Below, piece by piece: positions 53,994 to 61,845 of a stretch of 64,000 bases of DNA. Position 1 is the first letter of the stretch. Every line of letters starts with the position of its first letter. A program made the translations under genes and the position numbers. The stretch is from positions 2,946,001 through 3,010,000 of the forward strand of contig NC_015496.1 of the NCBI RefSeq assembly GCF_000212355.1, written 5' to 3'. The stretch comes from Dokdonia sp. 4H-3-7-5. Lineage in GTDB: Bacteria > Bacteroidota > Bacteroidia > Flavobacteriales > Flavobacteriaceae. Below the pieces are notes generated by a model. It made no database searches and was not told where the DNA came from. It worked only from the letters and a program-made list of their open reading frames with translations.

Positions 53994-54551
53994 TTATTCA
54001 GCATCTAAATCCATAAATCCATCATAGCGAATGCTTGTGCGCTGCACGCTGTTTACAGAAATCTGTACTTTCTTGGTATTAAAAAATTCTATAAATACCT
54101 CATAGGTTTCAGCATCTTGAGATATAGAAAATGTTATTTCTGTACGATCTGTTTTTTTGTCTTTGGTAATTTCAAAGGATTTTGGAATTCCAGAAAATTC
54201 CACACCATTTGATGAGTTGTAGCCACCGCCCATCCTGCGCTCGCCATAATACGGTAAATAAGCGCTCACGCTATCATTATGTATTTTGAGAAAGTTACCG
54301 TTACCCAGTAAATTGATGCGGCTGCCGCTGTTACCAGCCCCTAGCCCATTATTTACTGCTAGTTGGTTGAGCACATTACTTGCCAGTGGGTATGCCCAGG
54401 TTGCTGTAATATCAATCTGGCGATTGTCTATTAATTCTTGCACACGGCTTGCGGTTGCGAGCTCCTGCTGCGTCATGGGTTGCTTAGTTTTACACGCGAT
54501 TGCGAGTATAAGAAACGGGATGATGATGATGATGATGATGTATTTTTTCAT
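53994..54551 (-). CDS. DUF4251 lipoprotein
   Basis: 185 residues from ATG at 54551 (the frame is open further upstream into the MFS promoter). MKKYIIIIIIIPFLILAIAC is a lipoprotein signal with Cys20 whose seven Ile come from an ATC microsatellite. The mature domain is DUF4251: DITATWAYPLASN, GNGNFLKIHNDSVSAYLPYYGER and TFSISQDAETYEVFIEFFNTKKVQISVNS. Small beta-rich envelope protein of unknown function, common in Bacteroidetes. Confidence 0.85.
   Translation of the reverse strand: MKKYIIIIIIIPFLILAIACKTKQPMTQQELATASRVQELIDNRQIDITATWAYPLASNVLNQLAVNNGLGAGNSGSRINLLGNGNFLKIHNDSVSAYLPYYGERRMGGGYNSSNGVEFSGIPKSFEITKDKKTDRTEITFSISQDAETYEVFIEFFNTKKVQISVNSVQRTSIRYDGFMDLDAE
54519..54540. repeat. Trinucleotide microsatellite in a signal peptide
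   Basis: Seven GAT units on the plus strand = ATC (Ile) codons in the DUF4251 lipoprotein signal. Slippage would lengthen or shorten the hydrophobic core without a frameshift. Confidence 0.9.
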
Positions 54552-54655
54552 AGGGTGCAATTTTATTAGATAGTTAGCAAAAACTATTCCTTTGTGGGAT
54601 GTTAACACGATGTTAGATTTTACATAAAACGACCATCGCTCGTAAGGCATTCCCG

Positions 54656-54663
54656 TACTTTTG
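54656..54663 (+). promoter_or_regulatory. -7 box for the MFS transporter gene
   Basis: TACTTTTG ends only 4 bp before the ATG at 54668, implying a leaderless or nearly leaderless mRNA. Confidence 0.55.
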
Positions 54664-54667
54664 CCAA

Positions 54668-55882
54668 ATGCAAAAAACGAAAGGATCACAAATAGAATTT
54701 ATCGCACTTATGGCGGCTTTAATGTCTGTCACCGCACTATCTATTGATGCCCTACTTCCAGCACTTGATATTATAGGTGTTGCTATACAGACCAAAACTC
54801 CAGCCGATAATCAGCTACTCATAAGCATGATTTTCTTAGGTCTAGGCCTGGGACCACTCGTCTTTGGACCACTAGCCGATGCTAAAGGTAGAAAATCTTC
54901 TGTTTACTTTGGGTTTACCGTCTTTATAATCGCTTCATTTTTATGTATGTACACACGTAGTTTTGAAGTAATGATATTAGGAAGGATATTACAGGGAATC
55001 GGACTTTCGGCGCCGCGTACGATCTGTATTGCGATTATAAGAGACCTTTATGAGGGCGACTACATGGCGCGTATTATGTCTTTTGTCACAGTAGTTTTTT
55101 TACTTGTTCCTATAATCGCTCCCGCTATGGGTAAAGTGATTCTGGATACCTGGAACTGGCAAGCGATTTTCTTAGTACAGGTAATAATAAGCCTCTTTGT
55201 AATGCTGTGGTTCTGGAGGCGCCAAAAGGAAACACTCAAACCAGCAAATAGAATTCCGTTTTCTATGAAGCGTATCTCAAAGGGATTCCGCGAAACCATA
55301 AAATACAAGCGTACCATGGGATTCACGATTATACAAGGCTTTATTGTTGGTTCGTTTATTGTGTACATTAGTGCTAGTCAGCAAATTTTCCAAAATCAAT
55401 ATGGTCTCGTAGATGAGTTTCCTTACATTTTTGCCGGACTTGCCTCGGCTATAGGCGCTGCTATCTTACTTAATGCCAACTTTGTCGTGCGTTTTGGGAT
55501 GGAAAAAATAGTCACCGGTTCACTCATAGGTTTCCTTGCCGTGTCCTTATTATATCTAATTCTGTTTAACAATATACTACATCCTCCAGTGTATGTGCTT
55601 ATAGGGTTCTTTGCAATGCAGTTTTTCTGTATTGGTTTTATGTTTGGAAATCTTAGAGCGCTAGCGATGGAGCCTGTAGGCCACATTGCTGGTATAGGAG
55701 CGGCAATCACGGGTCTTATCTCTACACTCATGGCGGTGCCCATCAGTACATTTATAGGTCGTTTTATTGAGGAAACCACGCTCCCACTCTTCATTGGTTT
55801 TTCTTCGTGTGCTGCAATATCACTCTGTATTCTATTCTGGATAAAGAAAAAGGCTCCAAGAATAGTTGTCTTGAAGCCTTAA
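54668..55882 (+). CDS. MFS multidrug efflux transporter, Bcr/CflA type
   Basis: 404 residues, 12 membrane segments. The first helix IEFIALMAALMSVTALSIDALLPAL carries the Bcr-type Asp and Pro; loop 2-3 motif GPLADAKGRKSSVY and motif C-like GIGLSAPRTICIAIIRDLY follow. Bcr/CflA pumps export drugs or metabolites by proton antiport. The ATG at 54668 is kept because TM1 begins seven residues later. Divergent from the DUF4251 gene with overlapping promoter regions. Confidence 0.9.
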   Translation: MQKTKGSQIEFIALMAALMSVTALSIDALLPALDIIGVAIQTKTPADNQLLISMIFLGLGLGPLVFGPLADAKGRKSSVYFGFTVFIIASFLCMYTRSFEVMILGRILQGIGLSAPRTICIAIIRDLYEGDYMARIMSFVTVVFLLVPIIAPAMGKVILDTWNWQAIFLVQVIISLFVMLWFWRRQKETLKPANRIPFSMKRISKGFRETIKYKRTMGFTIIQGFIVGSFIVYISASQQIFQNQYGLVDEFPYIFAGLASAIGAAILLNANFVVRFGMEKIVTGSLIGFLAVSLLYLILFNNILHPPVYVLIGFFAMQFFCIGFMFGNLRALAMEPVGHIAGIGAAITGLISTLMAVPISTFIGRFIEETTLPLFIGFSSCAAISLCILFWIKKKAPRIVVLKP

Positions 55883-55905
55883 TATCATTGTAGTGGTTTT
55901 TAGTA

Positions 55906-55921
55906 CGCTTTCGCGAAAGCG
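55906..55921. repeat. Dispersed palindrome, perfect
   Basis: Extended symmetry TA..TA (55904-55923). In the 50-bp gap between the convergent MFS and deaminase genes; the only structure there, so it may serve as the terminator. Confidence 0.95.
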
Positions 55922-55932
55922 TAACTCCATAA

Positions 55933-56376
55933 TTACTCGTTCCAAACCGCAGCTGCCTCTTCTCCAAGAAACTGTTGCATGTTAAACTCTTGATCACGTG
56001 CCTCAATATCTCTAGCGTAAAACATATCGCTATAGATAAAGCCAGCATCTTTTGCCATCGCAGCAGAAGCTCCGTAATAGATATTCTCAAATCGAGCCCA
56101 TCTCGCTGCGCCTAAACACATCATGCAGGGAACGCAACTCGTATACAAATCACAATCTGAAAGATCTTTTGTACCCAGTGCTTTACAAGCTAGTTGAATA
56201 CAACGTAACTCTGCATGCTGCGTAGGGTCTTGCGAACCTCCCACGAGATTATGACAAGCCGCAATGACCTGCCCTGAACGAACAATGACGGCGCCAAAAG
56301 CGCCGCCACCGTCTGTATCTTTACCTTCACGAGCTAGCGCAATGGCTTGCTTCATAAAAGATGATTGATAACTCAT
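55933..56376 (-). CDS. Nucleoside/guanine deaminase (CDA superfamily)
   Basis: 147 residues from ATG at 56376, which follows the ALDH stop as TAA T ATG; an ATG three codons upstream overlaps the stop. Zinc motifs HAELRC and SCVPCMMCLGA (HxE...PCxxC). The C-terminal YARDIEARDQEFNMQQFLGEEA resembles guanine deaminases of the GuaD/YkoA type rather than TadA. Hydrolyses guanine or a related base in the cytoplasm. Co-transcribed behind the ALDH gene. Confidence 0.85.
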   Translation of the reverse strand: MSYQSSFMKQAIALAREGKDTDGGGAFGAVIVRSGQVIAACHNLVGGSQDPTQHAELRCIQLACKALGTKDLSDCDLYTSCVPCMMCLGAARWARFENIYYGASAAMAKDAGFIYSDMFYARDIEARDQEFNMQQFLGEEAAAVWNE

Positions 56377-56377
56377 A

Positions 56378-57775
56378 TTATTCATTTTCTACTAATAATA
56401 TAGACTTAGCATTAACAAATTCTTTCATCCCGAATCCTCCATGCTCTCTACCATATCCAGAGTCTTTTACTCCTCCAAAAGGCATCATAGGCTGTGCAAG
56501 TCCGTAAGAGTTAATGAAAATCATCCCAGTATCAAAGTGCTCTTGAGCAAGTTTGATTGCAGCTTTTTCATCTTTTGAGAAAATTCCTCCTCCTAGACCA
56601 AAACGGCTATCATTTGCAATGCGCATTGCATCTTCATTATCCTTAGCTTTAATTAAAGAAGCCACTGGGCCGAAGAGTTCGTCATCATAAGCTGGTTGTC
56701 CAGGCTGTACGTTACTTAGTACTGTAGATGGGTAATAATAACCGCTTCCATCTGGTATTTCTCCTCCAGTTTCAATTTTTGCTCCTTTATCTACACTTTC
56801 TTTTACTTGGTCGCTTAGCAACTCCTGTAAATCTTTACGAGCAATAGGTCCGAGTTGTGTTCCATCTTCATTAGGATCTCCCATGACCACATCTTTCATT
56901 CCTTGTACGAAGCCTTCCTTAAATGCATCATACACTTTATCTACTACGATAAAACGTTTTGCAGCAATACAAGTCTCACCATTGTTTATGATTCTACCTT
57001 GTACACAGGCTTTTACAGCTTCTTCTACATCTGCATCGTCAAGTACGATGTATGCATCGTTACTTCCCAGCTCTAACACTGTTTTCTTAATAGATGCTCC
57101 TGCAGTTTTTGCTATGATTTTTCCTCCAGCAGAACTTCCTGTAAATGTAACGCCGCGTACTTTATCATTGCTTATCACCTTATCAGACTGTGCGTGATCT
57201 ATCACAAGTACTTTAAATAATCCTTCTGGAACACCAGCTTTCAAGAGCATCTCCTCTATTAGTAAAGCACTTCCTGTTACATTCTGAGCGTGCTTTAATA
57301 AAATTCCGTTACCCGCAAGTAAGTTTGCAATGGCAACTCTAAGTGGTTGGTATGTTGGAAAATTCCAAGGCTGGATACTATATATAACACCTTCAGGAGA
57401 ATAGGTAATAATTCCTTTACCACCATCCATTAATGTTCTTTCTATTGGTTGTAGTTCTTTAGTTCCGTTTTCGGCAGTATATTGAGTGATGGCAATACAA
57501 AGGTCAATCTCACTTTTTCCTTGCTCAATGGTTTTACCCATCTCATCGGTCATTAGTTGTACAAGTTGATTTTTATAATTTTTAAGTTGCTCTCCTATAT
57601 TCTTTATTACAGTGGCTCTATCGTCAAGCGATTGCATTTTCCAATCATTAAAAGCGTCGTGACATTTGTCTATCGCTTCTGTAACCTGATCATCTGTAAA
57701 ATATGTATACTCCTTAATTGATTGTTCGGTATGAGGATTTATGGTTCTAAAGCCTCCTTTAATTTCTCTTTCCAT
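56378..57775 (-). CDS. NAD(P)-dependent aldehyde dehydrogenase (succinate-semialdehyde type)
   Basis: 465 residues. GVIYSIQPWNFPTYQPLR, LLKHAQNVTGSALLIEEML, FTGSSAGGKIIAKTAG, general base Glu in TVLELGSNDAYIV, nucleophile Cys in NNGETCIAAKRF. The short N-terminus and PEGLFKVLVID point to the GabD/Sad-like subgroup oxidising succinate semialdehyde. Leads a two-gene unit with the deaminase. Confidence 0.9.
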   Translation of the reverse strand: MEREIKGGFRTINPHTEQSIKEYTYFTDDQVTEAIDKCHDAFNDWKMQSLDDRATVIKNIGEQLKNYKNQLVQLMTDEMGKTIEQGKSEIDLCIAITQYTAENGTKELQPIERTLMDGGKGIITYSPEGVIYSIQPWNFPTYQPLRVAIANLLAGNGILLKHAQNVTGSALLIEEMLLKAGVPEGLFKVLVIDHAQSDKVISNDKVRGVTFTGSSAGGKIIAKTAGASIKKTVLELGSNDAYIVLDDADVEEAVKACVQGRIINNGETCIAAKRFIVVDKVYDAFKEGFVQGMKDVVMGDPNEDGTQLGPIARKDLQELLSDQVKESVDKGAKIETGGEIPDGSGYYYPSTVLSNVQPGQPAYDDELFGPVASLIKAKDNEDAMRIANDSRFGLGGGIFSKDEKAAIKLAQEHFDTGMIFINSYGLAQPMMPFGGVKDSGYGREHGGFGMKEFVNAKSILLVENE

Positions 57776-57902
57776 TGGTAATGTTTTTTTTGTTGTTGTA
57801 AAATTACGGGGAGACTACATGCTGAGAATGCACTTTAATAGTATTTAAGAGTTGTCTTTAGAGAAGTTTAACGAGTAAGGTATCATCTCTATAATAGGAA
57901 AA

Positions 57903-57930
57903 AGCCACTACCTTATATGTGGTAGTGGCT
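57903..57930 (-). terminator. Intrinsic terminator
   Basis: Perfect 10-bp stem AGCCACTACC / GGTAGTGGCT, loop TTATATGT. On the minus strand TTTTTCCTATT follows. Placed 50 bp beyond the stop of the 44-residue ORF, supporting that it is a gene. Confidence 0.75.
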
Positions 57931-57979
57931 CTTTATCAAGGGGTTTATCTTAAAAAAACTTACAAGTATTATATAAGTC

Positions 57980-58114
57980 TTACTCATTATCTAAAGTAAC
58001 GTCTCCATTACCTTTAATCTCAAATTCTTCTTTTGGAATGGTACGATTAAAGTTTGAAGATCTTCTGTGTGCATCTTGAAAATCTGCGTGCTTTTTGTTC
58101 TGTGTAGTATTCAT
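57980..58114 (-). CDS. Small charged protein (44 aa)
   Basis: ATG at 58114, TAA at 57980. Begins MNTTQNKKHADFQDAHRRSS and ends EFEIKGNGDVTLDNE. Polar, no Cys, no membrane segment. Coding is supported by a sensible ATG context, normal codon use and a terminator placed correctly downstream on the same strand. Function unknown. Confidence 0.6.
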   Translation of the reverse strand: MNTTQNKKHADFQDAHRRSSNFNRTIPKEEFEIKGNGDVTLDNE

Positions 58115-58479
58115 AGCTTAATGTTTTTTTTGATAAAGGTATTTTAAAGCATCATAGCTAGTTGTTAATCAAAATGCTAATTCAGAGTTATTTAACGTTT
58201 TACACGTACACATATCACATGCATTTCTTAGAAATTAAATCCCATAAGAGCTACTAAGGATAGAAAATATCAAGGTAACTTTCTACAAGGTGATTATATT
58301 CTCACACTTCGAACATCAACTTCATTTATAGTGATTTAACTAAGTATAATGAATTAATATTTTCGCGAAAGCGGTACTACTACCCTACTTGGTATAGAGT
58401 GCTTTTCAGACTTTGGCACGCTACTTGTAATTACCTAATTGTGAACATCAATCCACACAATTAATTAAAAACGAACATT
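58115..58479. other. Divergent spacer, 365 bp
   Basis: Leader regions of the 44-residue ORF and of the Arg-rich secreted protein. A decayed palindrome copy lies at 58358-58373. No other signal recognised. Confidence 0.55.
58358..58373. repeat. Degenerate palindrome, left arm decayed
   Basis: TATTTTCGCGAAAGCG, identical to the 52126 variant, about 105 bp upstream of the Arg-rich protein gene. Confidence 0.8.
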
Positions 58480-59760
58480 ATGAAACATCTTGCATTATTA
58501 TTTATAGGACTACTTACCTTCTCGGCAAGTACCTATGCAGCAGAAGAAGATACATCAATACGACGCGGTACCGTATATGACGGTAGCAAGTATATTTTTG
58601 TAGAAAACGGTATCGAATTTTCAGTATTTCCAGATGGAGAGTTTGATTTTTATATTCCACAGTATGTAGAAGGAGTAAGCCTCTCTGTAAACGCTGGGCC
58701 AGTAGGCATAAGCTTTAATACAGGTTTTGACTACGATCCATATGTACAGTACGATGAGTATGGAGCTGTGATACAAGTAGAAGACACTCCATTATATTAT
58801 GATAATTTCGGGCGCCTTGCACAAGCTGGTGACGTACGTATCAACTATAGAAATAACAGAATATCTCGTGTAGGTGGACTACAGATTTATTACAACAATC
58901 GCGGACTATTTTCTCACTATACAGGCTTCATCAACGTGTATAACAGAAACTATGTGTTCCACCCATACCATAATTACTACTATAGACCTGTATTTAACAG
59001 ATGTCTAGTGTTTAATACACCATATAGAAGATATTATAATCCAGTACGCTATAACTACGCATATCATAGAAACAATTATAGCAGAGGTTACAACCGTGGG
59101 TATGCAAATGCTCGCCGTGACTTTAGACGTCCAGATAGAGGTCGTGTAGCTCATAATAATGGTAGACGTGATAATGTAGATCGTAATAACGCTCGCTTTA
59201 CAAGAGCAAACACAGGACGTGTTGCAAGTCGTGCAAATACTACTGCTTCAAGAAGAAATAACACCTCTGCACGTAGAACAACTGCAGCAAATACATCAAG
59301 TAGAAATGGTCGTGTGGCACAATCTACAAGCCGTAATGGTGCACAACGTGGTACTGCTACTACAACGTCAAGAAGAAGTACAAACAAGCGTGCTGTAATT
59401 TCTGGACGTAATGAAACAAAACGAGGAAGACCTACAGCAACTACTACGCCTAGACAACGCCCATCTGTGTCATCTAGATCTGGCAATAGCGTACGTAAGA
59501 GTACTCCTAGAACAACAAGACCTACAACGCGTACTACAAACAGAAGCACTAAGTCTGTAGCAACAAATAGAGGAACACGCACACAGTCTAAAGCTGCACC
59601 TCGTACCTCACAAAAAAGAGCGGTAACTACTAAGAGTAGAAGCTCAAGTAAAGTAAACACTCAGCGATCTTCTTCTCGTAAGGCTGCACCACAGCGCACG
59701 AACAGAAGTTCAAATAGCAAGTCAAGTAGAAGTACATCTACGAGATCTAGAAGAGGATAA
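58480..59760 (+). CDS. Secreted protein with globular N-half and Arg/Thr/Ser-rich C-half
   Basis: 426 residues. Signal peptide MKHLALLFIGLLTFSASTYA, then a ~150-residue domain (YDGSKYIFVENGIEFSVFPD...IQVEDTPLYYDNFGRL...VGGLQIYYNNRG) of beta strands, a Tyr/Asn/Arg segment (~160-215), and residues ~215-426 almost entirely R, T, S, N, A, K with few hydrophobics. The tail is strongly basic and disordered. The N-domain resembles a flavobacterial family I know only as hypothetical. A basic extracellular or periplasmic tail could bind nucleic acid, LPS or polysaccharide; this is speculation. Own terminator. Confidence 0.8.
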   Translation: MKHLALLFIGLLTFSASTYAAEEDTSIRRGTVYDGSKYIFVENGIEFSVFPDGEFDFYIPQYVEGVSLSVNAGPVGISFNTGFDYDPYVQYDEYGAVIQVEDTPLYYDNFGRLAQAGDVRINYRNNRISRVGGLQIYYNNRGLFSHYTGFINVYNRNYVFHPYHNYYYRPVFNRCLVFNTPYRRYYNPVRYNYAYHRNNYSRGYNRGYANARRDFRRPDRGRVAHNNGRRDNVDRNNARFTRANTGRVASRANTTASRRNNTSARRTTAANTSSRNGRVAQSTSRNGAQRGTATTTSRRSTNKRAVISGRNETKRGRPTATTTPRQRPSVSSRSGNSVRKSTPRTTRPTTRTTNRSTKSVATNRGTRTQSKAAPRTSQKRAVTTKSRSSSKVNTQRSSSRKAAPQRTNRSSNSKSSRSTSTRSRRG

Positions 59761-59789
59761 GAATTAGATTTTTGGTTGGTTAGTTTGGT

Positions 59790-59829
59790 AGACCCTAGTT
59801 GCTATAAGCGCTAGGGTCTTCTTTTTTTT
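59790..59829 (+). terminator. Intrinsic terminator
   Basis: GACCCTAG / CTAGGGTC stem (with inner GC pairing), then TTCTTTTTTTT. Confidence 0.85.
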
Positions 59830-59864
59830 ATAACTTAGCTACTATTAACCATAAGTATCTAAAT

Positions 59865-60353
59865 ATGAGAATTTTAAACGTATTACTCGTTCTGGTAGTG
59901 CTTACTACCAGTTGTAAAAAGAAAAAGAAATCTAACACCACCACTAGTCCGCCTATTACATCTACGAGCAACAGACCCAGTGATAGTAATAGAGAAGCTG
60001 CCATCTTACGGCTTGTAAATGACTACCGAGACAGTCTTGGTATCTCTACTTTGAGAACCACTACTCTATCTCAAGCCCAAGCCCTTGATCACACTAACTA
60101 TATGGTAGACAAGCGACTTATGAGTCATGATAACTTCTTTAAACGCAGTGACTACTTGAAATATAAAGGAGCGACCTCTGTGAGCGAGAATGTAGGTAAA
60201 GGTTATCTCACAGCACAAGGAGTTGTAAAAGGTTGGCTTAAGAGTACTAAACATAAAGCAGCTATAGAAAGTAATGCCACACACACCAGTATAGCATCTA
60301 TACAAGATGCAAATGGTATATGGTACGACACACAGCTCTTTATTAACTTTTGA
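59865..60353 (+). CDS. CAP-domain (SCP-like) lipoprotein
   Basis: 162 residues. MRILNVLLVLVVLTTSC lipoprotein signal, a KKKKK run and Thr/Ser/Pro linker, then a CAP domain: AILRLVNDYRDSLGISTLRT, AQALDHTNYMVDKRLMSHDNF, SENVGKGYLTAQGVVKGWLKSTKHKAAI. Bacterial CAP proteins (YkwD-like) are of unclear activity, possibly binding lipids or peptides in the envelope. Same direction as the dipeptidase 74 bp downstream. Confidence 0.88.
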   Translation: MRILNVLLVLVVLTTSCKKKKKSNTTTSPPITSTSNRPSDSNREAAILRLVNDYRDSLGISTLRTTTLSQAQALDHTNYMVDKRLMSHDNFFKRSDYLKYKGATSVSENVGKGYLTAQGVVKGWLKSTKHKAAIESNATHTSIASIQDANGIWYDTQLFINF

Positions 60354-60361
60354 GATTTTTA

Positions 60362-60377
60362 CGCTTTCGCGAAAATG
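60362..60377. repeat. Dispersed palindrome, right arm decayed
   Basis: CGCTTTCGCGAAAATG, two changes, in the 74-bp gap between the CAP and dipeptidase genes. Confidence 0.8.
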
Positions 60378-60426
60378 GGAACATTCAATTTCAGTATCTT
60401 AGGATCTTCAAAAACCATCATAACCA

Positions 60427-61743
60427 ATGATTAGATCCATTACTATTACCGCATGTTTACTAGCGATGTTTTCGTGTCAAGAAACAAAGAAAAAAGAAGT
60501 TGAACCACCTAAAGAAATGACGGAGGCTGAAGTACTTACAAAAGCAAAAGAAATACACAGTAACGTGATGACACTAGACACGCATTGCGATATAAACGTA
60601 GATAATTTTACAGATACTGTAAACTATACTCAAAATCTTGCTTCACAGGTAAACTTACCTAAAATGCAAGAAGGTGGTCTAGACGTGCCGTGGTTTGTAG
60701 TGTATACAGGTCAAGGAGAGCTTAACGAAGAAGGTTATAAAGCAGCTTATGAGAATGCAATGTCAAAATTTGATGCCATTCATAAACTCTGTGAAGAGAT
60801 AGCTCCAGACCAAATCCAGCTAGCAACTACTTCTCAAGAAGCAAGAGATATCTGGAAATCTGGTAAAAAAGTAGCCATGATTGGTATAGAAAATGGATAT
60901 CCAGTAGGCACAGATGTTTCTAATGTAGAGAAGTTCTATAATCTAGGAGGTCGTTATATGTCTCTAGCGCATAATGGGCATAGCCAGCTAAGTGATAGTA
61001 ACACCGGTGAAGCAGATGATGTTTGGCTTCACAATGGACTAAGTGACTTAGGAAAAGAAGTTATTGCAGAGATGAACCGTGTTGGGATGATGATAGATGT
61101 ATCGCATCCTAGTAAGGAAGCAATGCGCCAGATGATTGAAATGAGCGAGACGCCTATTATAGCTTCTCACTCTTCGGCAAGAGCATTATGTAATCATAGC
61201 CGTAATCTTGATGATGAGCAATTGCAATGGATGCAAGATAATGGCGGTGTCGTGCAAACAGTTGCTTTTAAAAGCTACTTAAACACAGAAAAAAACGACG
61301 CATACCAAGCCGAAGCAAATCAAGTAATAAAAAACATCGCAGATTCTCTTGGAGTTACATGGCTTGATCGCTCGGCAGCGAGAGCGCTACCAGAAGCCGA
61401 AAGAAAAGCGTATTACGAAACGTATACAAACGTACTACTGCCTGCACAGAAGAAGAAACTGGCAGAACGCACAGACCTTCCTCCTGCGGTAGATGTGACA
61501 GACTTTATAGATCACATAGACTACCTAGTAGAAAAGATAGGAATTGATCACGTAGGTATCTCATCAGACTTTGATGGCGGTGGCGGTGTAGAAGGCTGGA
61601 GCGATGCATCAGAAACTATGAATGTTACTATAGAGCTTGTGCGTCGTGGTTATACACAAGAAGAAATCGAGCAACTATGGAGTGGTAATTTATTACGTGT
61701 TCTTGATGAAGTGCAAGCATATGCCGCAGAACAGAAAAGCTAA
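60427..61743 (+). CDS. Membrane dipeptidase (peptidase family M19), lipoprotein
   Basis: 438 residues. Signal MIRSITITACLLAMFSC with Cys17. Binuclear zinc site: LDTHCDIN (H-x-D), bridging Glu in MIGIENGYPVG, and His in DVSHPS and ASHSSARALCNHSRNLDDEQL; GIDHVGISSDFDGGGGVEGW completes the barrel. Hydrolyses dipeptides, including D-amino-acid forms, in the periplasm. An insertion around residues 285-350 is longer than in renal dipeptidase. Confidence 0.93.
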   Translation: MIRSITITACLLAMFSCQETKKKEVEPPKEMTEAEVLTKAKEIHSNVMTLDTHCDINVDNFTDTVNYTQNLASQVNLPKMQEGGLDVPWFVVYTGQGELNEEGYKAAYENAMSKFDAIHKLCEEIAPDQIQLATTSQEARDIWKSGKKVAMIGIENGYPVGTDVSNVEKFYNLGGRYMSLAHNGHSQLSDSNTGEADDVWLHNGLSDLGKEVIAEMNRVGMMIDVSHPSKEAMRQMIEMSETPIIASHSSARALCNHSRNLDDEQLQWMQDNGGVVQTVAFKSYLNTEKNDAYQAEANQVIKNIADSLGVTWLDRSAARALPEAERKAYYETYTNVLLPAQKKKLAERTDLPPAVDVTDFIDHIDYLVEKIGIDHVGISSDFDGGGGVEGWSDASETMNVTIELVRRGYTQEEIEQLWSGNLLRVLDEVQAYAAEQKS

Positions 61744-61780
61744 TTTCTCATTATAGAAATTAATCATCCTCAAAAATAAA

Positions 61781-61810
61781 AGAGCCCAGAAGTTTATACT
61801 TCTGGGCTCT
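61781..61810. terminator. Bidirectional intrinsic terminator
   Basis: Perfect 13-bp stem AGAGCCCAGAAGT / ACTTCTGGGCTCT, loop TTAT, T-rich on both exits. Separates the convergent dipeptidase and helicase genes. Confidence 0.9.
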
Positions 61811-61845
61811 TTTTATAAATATACTATGGTAGTTTCTTGCAGAGA

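Noticed and set aside
59151-59660. 169-codon Leu/Val/Arg-rich ORF antisense to the Arg-rich tail
   Set aside because: It is the complementary shadow of a low-complexity Arg/Thr/Ser coding region, which naturally lacks stops on the other strand.
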